DNA of 64,000 nucleotides from contig JAQOTA010000065.1 of NCBI GenBank assembly GCA_029532415.1, positions 682,001 through 746,000 on the forward strand, read 5' to 3'. A model generated the notes under the pieces. It ran no database searches and had not been told where the DNA came from. It was given only the letters and a program-made list of their open reading frames with translations. The DNA comes from Marasmius tenuissimus. Taxonomy: Eukaryota; Basidiomycota; Agaricomycetes; Agaricales; Marasmiaceae. The position numbers were made by a program, and so were the translations under genes. Below, piece by piece: positions 12,894 to 25,306 of the stretch (positions are counted from its first letter, which is position 1; each line of letters opens with the position of its first letter).

Positions 12894-13763
12894 TCACAAT
12901 CCAAGCTGCTCCTTGATGGACTCTCTGACCTGCCTCTCGTACTCGGGGCGATTGTCGCGATAAAGTTTGCAACAGTCGATGTTGGCACCGCTCTCCAGGT
13001 TCGGTTCTTTCGGATTGATTGTTATCTAGGCCATCCGGACACAATAGTAGGACGACGCACCTGCTAACATGGAAATCACGCTGAGAATGACTTTCTCCAC
13101 GCTCTGAACGGGGCTCCATCTTTCCGATGCTTGTTCATACATCGTCGGGTCGTCGCCGGGGGTGTGAAGAATCGAGATACAGACATTGCCATCAGCATAG
13201 ACTGGATCCAAAGATGATCATTCACTGAAACATCAATTCCTTAGTAGGATCGACTCACTGTTCGGGTGGAATAGAGGAGGTTCAAACTTCATCTTGAAAG
13301 GCGACAGTGGGTAATCGGTCGGCTGCAACAAAGTAATATTAGCTACGTCTCTTAGGTCCGGCAAGATTGGCTTCACATACGAAAGTGAGCTTGGCCGAGA
13401 ACACCCCACCTTCCTAAACACGGGTAGGTTCAGGAATTGACCCACACATCTTTACAATCATTTTCAGCTCACAAAGGGCGTATCTTTCGGACCACAGATG
13501 AGTGCCTCCCATGTGAAGAAATCGGATTCGGAGATAGGTCCTAGAGGTATCGTAAATTGATCACCTTGGGTGAGATCCTTGCAGTTCACGAATAATCACC
13601 TGCTGTAAACATGCCGTCTGGTGAACCTAAGCTCCCAGATATCCTATATCAGCCAGACGATGCTAGGATAGTTAGAGCCTCACCCACCTCCTGCTGTGAG
13701 CTGCTTGTATTCCGTCATCAGTCTTCTGAGGGCCGTAGCGCTACCAGATGATCTGGATGCCAT
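12894..13763 (-). CDS. UBC7: Ubiquitin-conjugating enzyme E2, UBE2G2/Ubc7 type
   Basis: E2 of ER-associated degradation: it charges ubiquitin on its active Cys and passes it to ER membrane ligases (Hrd1, Doa10 in yeast). Exons read [11 protein letters not shown] at the start, then [35 protein letters not shown] (active Cys inside VCIS), [17 protein letters not shown], and after a further intron [19 protein letters not shown] with the end IKEQLGL. The 12-13-residue acidic loop with H-x-PGDDP marks the UBE2G class, and [10 protein letters not shown] with a short Q-L-G-L tail marks UBE2G2 rather than UBE2G1. About 165-170 residues. Start at 13763 (MASRSSGSA). It is 195 bp downstream of RPC2 on the same strand. 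Confidence 0.93.
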
Positions 13764-13957
13764 TTCCAAGTCGTTGAGCTAGAATAGTTCACGTTGTGCA
13801 GTACAGAGTGCAGGGTGATTACATAATAACAGCGAATCGGAATTCGGGAACAGGAGGCCGCGGCCTGAGCAAACCCGAGGATGCTTCGAGAACTAACTGC
13901 GTTTAAATCCTACATGAGTACATCAATACACTACTTTTCTACTGATACAGAGCTGAA

Positions 13958-16900
13958 TCAAGCATCCTCGAGAACAAGTCGAGGAACTACGTTCATTGCC
14001 ATCAACTAATTTTACAGATAAGAACCAGTTCCACGTGAATGAAACGGAGCTGGTTACTCACCTCCTGGAACAACAGCTTGGCAGCGTATGGGATCGTGAG
14101 TTGCGCCATCTTTTTGGAGCTTTTGCAGAACGTGCACCAGCCGTTATATCCCATTAGACCACACTCCTGGCAGGCATTGACCTCGAACTTGTCAGATGAT
14201 AGCATGAGTCGCTCGAGAAGAAGTTGAGTGGCGCCATATCCGATCAAGCAATCCCGTTCCATCTCTCCGAGTCGTAGACCACCTTCTCGGGAACGCCCTT
14301 CGGTAGGTTGTCGGGTGAGCGTTGCACGAGGCCCTCTATTGAGATTAGGATGTCAAATCACGGTAGTTGCCGCGGGAGTTCGGGTACACTTGCCTTGCAC
14401 GGGCATGCATCTTGTCCATGACCATATGTTCTACGTAGGTCTTGGCGTCAGCAAATTGAAGTGAATAATTAGAAGATTCAAGTTACTGAGTTTCTAAAAC
14501 AAGGAGTCAGATTGGCGTAGGCAATCAAGATGAGATCCGTCGTACCTGATAGTAGATGGGCCCGAAGTACACATACGCCTCCAGTGGTTCACCTGTGATA
14601 CCGCTCGTTAGCATGTCCTTACCAGAATAGCTGAACCCATTCTCGATAAGCAATCTGCTCATGTCCTCAACCTGGAGAGGCGTTGAGTCGAATTTTTTGT
14701 GATCTGAATAACCGTACCTTCGATCCTCCGAATGCAGTCCCATACTGAAGCTTGCCGCTCAGAACTCCAGCCTAAATGACGTATAAATAGACGATATAAA
14801 TGACGAGGCGAAGGAGAGGGCGAAGTACAACTACCAACCTTGCCCGCAAGCAATTCGATCATCTTCCCGACCGTCATACGAGACGGAAAACCATGCGGGT
14901 TCATGATTGTGTCTGGAAAAAATAGGGCTGATTTAGCCTTCTGAACATGGAGAGCGAAGAAATAAGAGTTGGTACCGGGAACGATGCCCTGGTCATTGAA
15001 CGGCATATCTTCTTGGTTCACGATCAGACCGCACACACCCTTTTGCCCATGCCTAGAGGAGAACTTGTCACCGAGCTCCGGCCTCCGCGTTTGGCGTATC
15101 AAAACCTTGATCAAGGTTTGGTCGTTTTCCGTCTCACTAATCATGACTTTATCGATGTTGCCAGCGACGGGAGATTTGTAGGTCATAGGCGTGTTCTTAT
15201 ATGGGACGGTGGCTGCTTGGCCGGTGAAGGTATTGTCGTTCGCGTTCATGGGGGATTGCTTGTTGATGTAAACGTCGCCAGGATCCACTCGCTCGCCTAC
15301 TCCGGCCAGTCCGTCAGGTTGAACAATGTCGTATTTCTTAGCTATTCGTCCATTTTCATCCAAAGGAGCATCTGCCAGACGGTCGAACCTAATGTAAAAA
15401 AAATTAAAAGGCATTCCCAAAAAGTGCTGGGCGTACTCACGTCCCGTTAGGATATTTCCGTATCAACGTGGTGTTCTTCCTTAGGACCTGGCATCGTCCA
15501 TATCCACGATCAAGGCTAGCCTAAAATCGACTCAGCCGAGCGTGTGCAGGAAAGAGAGTTTTGCGCCCGTACCTTATTTAAAATGAGAGCATCTTCTATA
15601 TCGTACCCAGAATAACTCATCACGGCAACAGTGGCATTTTGGCCAGCGGGTAGACGATCGTACCCAACCAGCTCAATTGTTTTGGTCTTGACCATGGGCT
15701 GTTGGGGATAGACGGAAAGATATAGGAGCGTGTCTATCCGGTTCAGCTGATTGTATCCAATAGCACCGATGGCTTGCTTCCCCATGGCACATTGATACGT
15801 ATTCCGGGGTGACTGGTTATGATGGGGATAGGGAATAAGGCCCGCTACTGCTCCGAGGAGAGTAAAAGGCTCGATTTCGAGGTGTGTAGTGCCAGGTACG
15901 ATGTCGGACTCGTAGAGTGCGATGTAAGCATCGTTCTCTTCGTTCACATCGAGGTACTCGACCAAGCCAAGCCTCAGAAAGTCGTCAAAAGCCAGGTTAC
16001 CCTTCTTCAGTTCCTATTGATAGAGTAATGAGTATCGGATCAAGGGTATGGTCAAGTGGGGACCCACTGATATATGTTCCACTTTAACTCTCGGACGCAT
16101 ATTCTCGACAATGATCATGGGACGACATATACGACCACCATCACTCGCAATATGCACCGACTTGTGGTGATGGTTGATATAGATGCTCACGAACTCGCTG
16201 AAACGTCTGGCCCTGCGGAGTTTGCGGAATTGTGCCACGAAGCGAGACGGATAGCGAGTGAGCCCAATGATATTGCCGTTCACGTTGACAACAAAGGTGT
16301 GTGGAGCATAAACTTCCGTACCGGTTACCGAAGTGATATCTGCGGATGTTTTAAGCCAATGTTCGAACGTTTGCCAGGCGTCTTACCTTCGATGCCCAGC
16401 ATGTAGGCGAGCCTAATAATAGGCTCTTCATCTACATCGGTGGTAATGTGTGTCATGAGAGCCAGATTCTTCACCAGCCCACAAGCTTCTCCTTCCGGGG
16501 TATCACTGGGGCAAAGCATTCCCCATTGACTCGGTTGTAAGGCACGAGGGCCGCTGACCTTCCTGGTCTTCTCGAATTGCGAGGATATCCGGGTCATCAT
16601 TCCGAGCGCGGAAATGAAACTGAGACGACTAAGTACGTGAGTAACTCCGGCACGTTCCATCTTGAACCGCTTCAAGGACCAGTTGCCTGTTGATATCGCA
16701 CGAACAAAGCCAGAGGTGATGTGGTCACCCATGAATTGCATCGTGTTGTACGCGTCAAACTCGCTTGTCCTGGAGGGCTTCTTCAACACTTTGTCAATAG
16801 CAGACTTCAGATTCGAATTGTAGGTTTTGAATAAATCTTCGAATAGAAGCGCGAGAAGTTGACCTGCTCTTGGTAAGGGTCAAGGCGACATTTAAGAGAT

Positions 16901-18139
16901 TACATGAGCGCGAGACTCACAATTCCAGACGTTTGTTTCCGACATAGTCTCGGTCATCGACCATCTTTTCATCGTGCATGGCCATCAACACCCGGCGAGT
17001 CATGGTCGCAACGAAGATTGCTTTAGCTCGCAGATCAAGACCTTTGACAGGAACATGAGCGAGGACGATCGTCGCCATCGCCTCCAACGCCTCCTCCCAA
17101 GCGGGTCGCCGCGGTCCAACTACTCGACGATTGATCTTGACCCGAGACCCGATCCATTCGAGGGCCTGATGACGCGTGAAAACGCCCAACCTCGCAGCAT
17201 CTTCCAAATTTGCGGAGAATGCAGATTTGTACGCGTCCGTAGCTCCAGCAGTAAGAAGAAGGATCTCCTTATCTGACTGAATCCCAAGGGCTTTCAGTGC
17301 GATTACAATGGGAACGTCTTCGTGTATGGAGTTGTGGCGCAGGTATATCTTCCCTTTCTTTGTTGCAACGTAGGTTTTGGACTTCAGTCCGCCGTGTGTC
17401 GATCTGATGCTTGTTGTTTGAATATACGTGTCCAAAAAAAAAGAAACTACGCACGATGTGCAAGACGCCTGAACTATGCCTTTGACGGGGTCTGTCTCGA
17501 CAATGATTCGATTTTTGCTCAACTGCTCCTGTACCAGGATCACCTTTTCCGTTCCCTTCACCACAAAATACCCACCGGGATCTAACGGGCATTCTATCAT
17601 GCGCGCTAATTCTTCTTCTGAACGCCCTGTGAGGGCACACTTGTTACTCCGAAGCATGATAGGTAAACGCCCTATGTTGACATTTCTTTGGATGACCTTC
17701 TTGCCGCGAGTATAGTGAATCGTCACGATGATTGGAGCACTGTACGTCGTGTCTCTCAATCTGCATTCGTTGGGGGTAACTCTCTTGTCCACGGCCTCTA
17801 ATTCGTTTCGATCAGGGAAACCGACGTTGATGTCCGTGTATTTCAACCAGAAACGAGGATCGACGTCTGAGGTGACTTTGTTGTTGGCCTTGACAATATT
17901 CTTGATATCCACGTCGACGAAATAGTTGAACGAATCGATATGTTGCTTCACCAGTCCCTTGACTTTGAGAAACGCGGGTAACAGAAGCCATTTATCCTGA
18001 GAAACAATATGAATGACGAAAAGTCTGAGCCGTATTGGACTTGGCAGCATACTTCAACGGTCTTGATAGGATCTGTCACTCCCAGGCCACGCCAGTCCAC
18101 ATCCATCCGATCCCACTCACTCTCCTCTTGAGTTCCCAT
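13958..18139 (-). CDS. RPC2: RNA polymerase III second-largest subunit RPC2
   Basis: Catalytic-core subunit of Pol III, which makes tRNAs, 5S rRNA and U6. After a first exon beginning [12 protein letters not shown] and ending TDPIKTVE, an intron ending TTTCTCAG leads to [18 protein letters not shown] and [13 protein letters not shown], the Pol III-specific signature that separates it from RPB2. Further blocks are [84 protein letters not shown] and [11 protein letters not shown]. The C-terminal zinc site is CQECG...CTFC. The last exon, found after an intron ending AAATTAG near 14007, gives [15 protein letters not shown] with TGA at 13958-13960. About ten introns and about 1150 residues, the normal size. 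No defect found; the first Met is the least certain part. Confidence 0.95.
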
Positions 18140-18358
18140 AACTGCTCGGAAGCAGGATCTTGTTTTCAAAAAAAAAAAGTTGGAGAGACAAGGATAATAA
18201 GCCAACAGACTGTTCTCTTCAAGTAGAGCAGTGTGTCCCACCTGCGTCCTTTTCCCAAGCTCAAGGCACTTAGTAAAGAGAAGGATGTGCGAGAGGATTC
18301 AAGAGGAGAATGTGCGTCCAGTTAGAGGTCACGACGATCAATTTCAAGTAAGCCTCAG
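18140..18358. other. Upstream flank of RPC2
   Basis: Contains an A-tract (about 18169-18178) immediately upstream of the RPC2 start region and ends at the transposon's left target duplication (CCTCAG, 18353-18358). Probable RPC2 promoter; no clear TATA box. Confidence 0.4.
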
Positions 18359-18940
18359 CTAGGGTTGAGGGGAAAAACTTTAGTTTTTGACCGAAAATGT
18401 TTTTTACCGGTAAATTACTGTCACGTGGCCGGTCAAAAAGAGAGCTAAAAGTTTTTGACCTAGAGGCTGGATCACGTTGGCGGCTGGCCAGGTATGGGAA
18501 AGCAAGAACTCAAATAGCGAACATTGAGAAGCGTAGGCCCGGGATACCCTCTGAGCTGTGAGCGCTGAGCAACCAGCTCGCTCGTGTCAATAAGCAGTGT
18601 GAAGCTTGAAGTAGATTGCCACTCGGAGTGAGTACTGTCAAAATTATTGTCATCCTGATTCCCCATGGGCCGCGTGGGAAATTCACATCAACGCGTCTCA
18701 CCAGCCCAATCCAGGTCCAGAGGCAAGAATAAACCCCCCAAAACTCTCGTGTGTAACGGAACACCTCCCACTACGCGTCCTCAGCCAATAACTCGCTGGC
18801 CTCGCGGCAGCGAGGTAAGATTTTTCGCGAAAGGGAAAGATCACGTGCTGGTAAATTACCGGTCAAAAACCCCAGGGTATGGCACGTGCCGGTCAAAAAA
18901 TGGGTCAAGAACTCGGCGGGAGTTTTTCACTCAACCCTAG
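18359..18940. mobile_element. MITE-like non-autonomous DNA transposon
   Basis: A 582-bp element bounded by imperfect terminal inverted repeats of about 20 bp. The left end reads CTAGGGTTGAG then GGGAAAAACT; the right end, reverse-complemented, reads CTAGGGTTGAG then TGAAAAACT. It is flanked by identical CCTCAG hexamers at 18353-18358 and 18941-18946, the target-site duplication. Subterminal parts on both sides repeat a (C)CGGTCAAAAA motif and CACGTG in both orientations. No transposase frame fits inside, so it would depend on an enzyme encoded elsewhere. Superfamily is not clear to me from a 6-bp duplication. It lies between RPC2 and the ERCC6L2-like gene. Confidence 0.8.
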
Positions 18941-18946
18941 CCTCAG

Positions 18947-20039
18947 CCCAGAATATTGAGATGAGTCATGTGACCTGGGCTTACTCCTTTCGGATTATCG
19001 GTTCCCGGACACTCGAGAGGATTTCAAGGCTCGAGCGTCCCACACTGGCAATGATTCGACGAACTTGGTAGCGAACTTATCCAACAATCACTAGGGATGC
19101 CTCGATGCAGGCTCGCTGCTCAACTCAATCTCCATGATAGTCCGAACGCACCTGCTCCCAGAATACTGTATATGTGGCGTGTGAGATGCATCAGAGATTT
19201 TACGGTGTTTTCCGCGTAGTACAGAACTCTTGTCCAGAAGTTCTGCGCTCATGTATCGTCCACGTAGTCTCTGAAAATTTTATCTGTCTGAATTCGTATG
19301 GGTTTTGTTGTGAGCTGACAGACTGATCGTCAATCTCGGGACGCCCTGCGAACATTCTCAGCAGCACATTGTGAATACTGCTCTATCAGGCTCGGGGGGA
19401 CCGAATGACCACTTCCACGGTCCGTGCTATTATCACTCTCTTCTACCGCACTAAGCACGAATTCGACTCTTTCTCCGCCCAAGCACCCGGAAAGCTTATC
19501 AAAGGGAACTACCCACCATGTCGCTGCCATCATCTCGCCGGGGTCTCCAAGGATTCGTCGAACTCGGGATTCAATCATGTATTGTCCGGATTCCAAGAGG
19601 CTTGTAATTAATAGTCGCATCAGCCACCGTGCCTCAGACACAGAAGCTTCCTGGTATGCTTCCCAAATGCCAAGCCCTCTGGACATTGTGAACCAGATAA
19701 GCCACCCTTCGAGTCCCAACACCGGAAAACCAAATGGTGCAGGTTACCCCAATTCCTCCCCTTGCATATCCTCGATACATCTCAACTCTTGGTTGAGAAT
19801 GTGGCGCACGCTCAAAACATGACAGTGTCCGATTTCTGCCCGAGGATTCGACGAGGCGTACGATACGGGACCTTAAAGTCGAGTCCCCAAGCCGCTGATT
19901 TTCACTTCTGGGAAGCCTTGTACATTTGGGGACGACAAACATACAGTACCATAGAACAAAGTCAATACATACAAGATGAGATCTTCGAATACGATTAAGA
20001 CAGTCTGGGGCATGCCGCATAACCCACCGTTGCAAGGGA
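18947..20039. other. Intergenic region, one unexplained long open frame
   Basis: No gene I can name. The - strand is open for 130 codons at 19330-19722 (reading includes LLITSLLESGQYMIESRVRR and GDPGEMMAATWWVVPFDKL). It could be an exon, a relic, or chance in GC-balanced DNA. The frame breaks at both ends and no plausible partner exon was found. Confidence 0.35.
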
Positions 20040-23000
20040 TTACTCTTCCTCAGAATCTAGTTCCCCTTTTGTTTCCTCCGCAAATCTATCCAGTTTAGCG
20101 AGGATGGCCGCCTGTTCCTCTGGAGTTTGTTTTGTGCTACAGAGCATCAGTTGCGACCCTCCCAATTAGATTCGAAACACATACAAAGTTTCAGCGAACC
20201 GTGGCAAGTCGTCGATGGATTCGATGGTACCCAGCTTCAGCAGCGCCCGACGCCTACTGAGCAACCTACGTTACTGGGTGAGTGATCATCGCTATAGGGT
20301 AGTTAGCGAGACTTTGAGGACATACATCTCATGAGGCGACGGTTGAGGTTTATGGTGTTTCCGGACAGGTGGCCACTGGGGCGCGGGTGAGGTTTTCTTC
20401 AAGGTCTTACCGCCCTTGCCGCGACGCCCTTTCGCGGGCGGGGTTTCCGTTTTCTTCGATGCTTTCTTCCGACGGGTATTCTGGAAGTGCGACTCAACAA
20501 GAATACCAGTAAACATAGCTAGATGTTGTTTACCTCTACTATCTTCTTGACTCGTTCCTCCTCGATCTGATTGGTGCGTAGAAGGGCGTCGTTATGGTGG
20601 CTGTAGGAGATCCCAACTGAGCTAAGAAGCTTTTCAATGGCATCTTGTTCCTTCCGGGGGTTGGGTGTGGTGGACGTGTCTGAGCAGCGCCATTCAATAA
20701 GTCGTTCCTGAATAAAGAGTGGCATTTACCATCGTCTACCAGGAGAGAGCCGAGTCCAGTCACATTCTGTAGACAATAATTAGAAGTCTTGCCGGCAGGA
20801 ATGGCCTGGGCTTACGTCGTCTTTGGATTTCGTTTCGGCTTCTACAAGCTGACGATCCTCCGCAGATAGTTTGCGAGATTTGGGATTGAGGTTGGCAAGG
20901 GCCCAATTCATGGCGGAAATGTTAGCATTCTCGATCTGTTGTAAGTTAGGCAGAGTTTGACCTTGATCAGGAGACACACTGACCGCCATCTTACAATGTT
21001 CGTCGAGCTTGAAGATGTTCTTGATACCAAATAACTCTCCCTGCCGTTTCGGGTCGTTCTGCACGCCTTTGAAGTATCTATGTCGAGGCAATACATCAAC
21101 TTGAGGCTCATAGCCGGAGCTTCCTACCAAACCTCATTTGCACACTGGCATCGTATCCTATCGCCATCTGCTGCTGCTTGTACACCTGCCGAGCATAGAT
21201 CATTTCTTCTACGGACCCTGCGCCAAGGAGACGATACACGTAAACGTCGCGAGTTTGGCCTATTCGAAAGGCCCTAACGGGGGGGTCAGGATAGGAGCAT
21301 CATGATAGTGGCCGCAGGCATACCTGTCCATCGCCTGTAAGTCGTGGGCAGGATCTAACGGGGCGTCAGTCGTCAATATCGCAAACTGGCTCAACAAAAT
21401 ATCTTACTCCAATTGGGATCTTTGAAAGAAGACTCAGTTTCAGTGCTCTCAGTGCTCTCAACCAGACCAAGGGATTGAAACCGACCAAAGATCACAACCT
21501 TGTTGGCGCCTGTGGGACTATGAGCTGCGTTGAAGCGACACAAGACGCGAGATTCACTCACATGTTAAATTGAGTCCCACTCCTCCAGCCAATGTCGTGA
21601 TGAGAAAGATGAATGCCTCAGGATCCAAATGGAACTGATCAATGAGCCCCATTCCTGTGAAGCCTATCAGTCCGAATTCGACTCAGAAACAGGAGATAGC
21701 GGCTTACTATCCTGAGGCCGAGTATCTCCACTTAAAGTTAACGATTTATACGCTAAGTAAAAGTCATTCAGCGCGGATCACCGGAGTTATGGTGCGTTGT
21801 GAACGGACATTCAGCCTGCAAGTGATATTCCAACATGTATAACAGCCGCTTGGACTTCGTGAATATGAGGATCTTGTTTGTCGGGTCTTCCTGTCTCCAT
21901 GAGGCAAGCAGCGTTTTCAATGCCTTGAACGGGATCAGCTTTAGCTCGGAAGCAAGTATAGAGGTCGTACTCACCAGCCATTTACCACAATATTGAGGAA
22001 GCAGCTCAAGTTCGCTGGACTTTGGAGCGTCCCCGTTTGGAAAGAGTATGCGAGAGAGGGCACGATTCTTTTCCAGCTGTGGAAATTCGATTCGTAGATC
22101 AGTGACTATCAAGGCCACTGGGCAAGATTGCTGACCTGGTCCGGCGAATCATCTTTACCTAGTCCGAGGATGAATCAGCGAAGTCAACTTGTAGTCAGCT
22201 GGAGCGCAAACCTGGCATAACTAGAGCTAGGTGATTGGATAGCTTAATTAGAAGAGACATGAAGCGCAAAAGGTCGGCCGGTTGGTATTTATAACAACAA
22301 TCTTTCGTCCTAAATCGGGGTGACGCTGGCCGTTTACTGCATGCCTCGTGCGGGGGGACGAGATGAGACGCACTTTTTTTTGGAACCACAGCTACAAGGC
22401 TCGTCCTTGCGGAGCAGTTGTTGGACGGGTTCCATTTCTAAGATCCGTTTGTATGCCCTCATTTGTTCCGCGGCCAAGGGACAGAACACCACTTGATCTG
22501 TCTTCTTAGGCATCTGGACAGCGAGAAGGAGTGAGAGAACCCATAATCACGGGCGGAATTGACTGACTTGGTCTTTAATTATGTCCTTCGTTCTGTCCAG
22601 AAATCAAAAACCCTGAGAGAAAGACCCTGGCCCGAAAACAAACTCACCTCCTCAAAAAATACCGTGGCAGGAGCTTGTCTTTCAATATCTTCGCAACTTC
22701 CTGAGGCCCGGATCAGCCGGTAGCGGTACCAAATAATACGGAAACTCACATACCAGAGCTTTCAGACGTTCCTCTTCAGTTGCTGATGTAGATTGGCCGG
22801 CTTGCAGCGGAATTGTGACATAGCCTCTCCACTGTTTAAGTTTGCCCAAATAACCAGGGTTCGTCCAGTCCAAAATCGTCCATAACTCATCGTACGAATT
22901 CTGGATAGCAGTTCCGGTCAAACCATATCTCCGAGTGCACTCGAATCGATGATAAGCCTTCGCCAGCTTGGAAGAAGGGTTCTTAAGACGATGGACCTCA

Positions 23001-24584
23001 TCGACAAATATACACGACCAAGGAAGTGTGTCAATAAAATCGATGTCTCCTCGTGCAATGTCGAACGTGGTAATGACTTATATGCTATGAGGAGCGGACC
23101 CGGTGACCAGAAATACAAATTTCACGTACCGACGTCCAGCCTTCCCATCTTGAAGTCTTTCAATACCGAGTTTCTGTTGTGTCCAACATAGACACCCACT
23201 TCAAAGTAGCCCCACTACTGAATGATTAGTAGACAATCACCACTACTGTAGGATGATGATACCGTCTGTAATTCCCTCTCCCAATTTGGGACTACTGAGC
23301 TTGGAGCGATGATGAGGCAAGTTGGCCACGTCGCGTTGGCCGGAGGGAGCTCGCGTCTCTCACGCCACGCGTCACCGTCCTGAAGTTTGGAGACATGGTG
23401 TCGTCTCCGAGAATCATCAGAGACGATCCCTTGTTTCCTCATGATTGCGGAAAGGAAGGATATGACTTGGATTGTCTTGCCTGGAAACGAAACGTGACAC
23501 AGTCAACTTCAATATTGATTTCACTGGAGTATACATGCCCTAAGGAGTGCGGTAAGGTGTTATTACTCAAGTAGGATACGACGAAAGTTCTCACTAAGCC
23601 CATGTCATCGCCCAGCAAACCTCCCAAGGCATTCCGATATTGATTCCAAAAAAACTTCACGCCATCTCGCTGGTATTCACGCAAATAGGTGTTGATCGGC
23701 CCCGGAATCTCAAGGCATTCCGAGCCATCCAACACATGAGGACCAAGAACTTGTTGATCGGGAGATAAGGAGAAACCTGGACGGGGAGAACCTTGACCCT
23801 TCGAGGATGTCATCCTTACGATTCGCGATGGTTGTCCTCCTAGCTCATCCTCAGTCTCAGGCTCTGTGACAGAGTCTTCTTGATCAGCCACCTGCCCTGA
23901 GGGCTTCTTGTTTGCGACGACGAGTTCATCTTCTGACTCCGTGACCGAGTCTTCATCCGCTTTCTTTGCTTGGAGCAGGCCTTCCAGTTCTGTTTCTGGT
24001 TCCGTCTCTGACTCCGTAACAGAGTCACTATTCACCTCTGGTGCCACCGATAGCTTGTTCTGCGGACGTGGCCCATATCCCACGGTAGCCTTTGTGATGA
24101 GAGGTTCGTCTTCGTCAAATGGGTGGGAGTCGTCTTCGTCTTCGTCATCCCTTTCATCATCCGCTCCCATGGAAGCATCCTCTTCCTCTGACGCTGAGAG
24201 CAAGTCAAGGTCCCGGCCTGAGAGCATGTGTAAGTGACGACGGGAGGTGAGAACAAGAGTGGTGTATACCGAAGAATTCCAGCAGAGGATTAGCGAGAAG
24301 ATACCCAGATTGGACCCCTAAAAGCTCGTTAGTTGTTGCGCTGGCAGTGGATTTGATGGAGTCCCACTTCTAGCCTTTTTTCTCTCCTGAAACATTACCT
24401 CCAAGTCACTTTCACTCTTCCGTACTCTCTTAAGACGTGTTTGTCCCTCCTTCTTCCCGCGCTTCCGTGTAGATTTATTTGGTTTCTTGGACTCATATGC
24501 GAACGTTGCAGTGTTGAAATCGCTATCCGAGTCAGTTTCTAAGCGATATTCAGCTGTAATTCCGTATTTTGGATCAAAATTCAT
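20040..24584 (-). CDS. ERCC6L2-like SNF2-family DNA translocase
   Basis: Nuclear SNF2 ATPase related to ERCC6L2/RAD26L, implicated in DNA repair. Order: basic head ([26 protein letters not shown]); a large acidic Ser/Glu-rich region with repeated DSVTE; then [20 protein letters not shown] and [21 protein letters not shown] (motif I), [56 protein letters not shown] Cys-rich loop [10 protein letters not shown] followed by [14 protein letters not shown] is diagnostic of ERCC6L2. The helicase C lobe ends with [20 protein letters not shown]. Near the end [21 protein letters not shown] resembles the HEBO domain of ERCC6L2. It ends [16 protein letters not shown] with TAA at 20040-20042. Many introns; roughly 1100 residues. 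The catalytic motifs appear intact. First exon assignment is provisional. Confidence 0.9.
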
Positions 24585-25306
24585 ACCTAACGGGGCTGGT
24601 ATCGAGGCTGCCTTCCCTGTGCGGCGGGGTGGTCATTTCATTGCAATTCACTTGTCTGGCATGATACGTACTCTTGTCATAAGTAGACAGCTTGGCCGTG
24701 CCTGCCATAACTGGGTAATTCATGTTCAAGTTTGAGGATGCCAGTCCTTCCCTCAGAAAGTTGACGGTTGCGAGGCTGAGAGGAGGAGAGAGCAATGTGA
24801 GCAAAGCAAGAGCAAAGTCCGTGACATGTGACGTTACATGATGCAGAACGACGCGTTTGATCACATGATGGGAAGCAGTAGCACCTTTACCCCTTTGGTT
24901 GTGTGGCTGCGGCTCCGGCTCCCGTTGTGCAGGTTCAAGATTCCGCCGACCATAAAACCCCCAGGACTAGTAGGTCCGCCTCGTTTCCTGTTCAAATGAT
25001 GGATAAGTATTGAGTCACTCTGAAACCACTTTCAACCTCGACCAAAACCCTCTGGCACGATTCCTGATCCACGCGGCTCCAAATCGCGAACCTTCGCCGG
25101 CGCAGCATTCTCGAACTTTGAGAGATGCTTGAGTGCTATGATAAAGTCCTCGGCACCGTCCTGATTCTCGTACATTCAGAGCAAGACCTGTATTGAAGAC
25201 CTATATATTATAATATCCTAATATCCTATTGATGGGACTTTTGATGTACACACAACAAGCGTTCGACATGAAGCCGCGTCCAGCACCCTCACAAGCAAAA
25301 GGAGTA
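24585..25306. other. Intergenic region between ERCC6L2-like gene and NUP192
   Basis: Both neighbours are on the - strand, so this is the promoter of the ERCC6L2-like gene plus the 3' flank of NUP192. An AT-rich stretch (about 25200-25235) may be part of the NUP192 3' end. A - strand open frame at 24574-24864 runs into the first exon of the ERCC6L2-like gene but has no conserved content. Confidence 0.4.

Noticed and set aside
24574..24864. Possible upstream coding extension of the ERCC6L2-like gene
   Set aside because: The frame stops just at the assumed first exon and its sequence shows no conservation or basic head; kept as non-coding.
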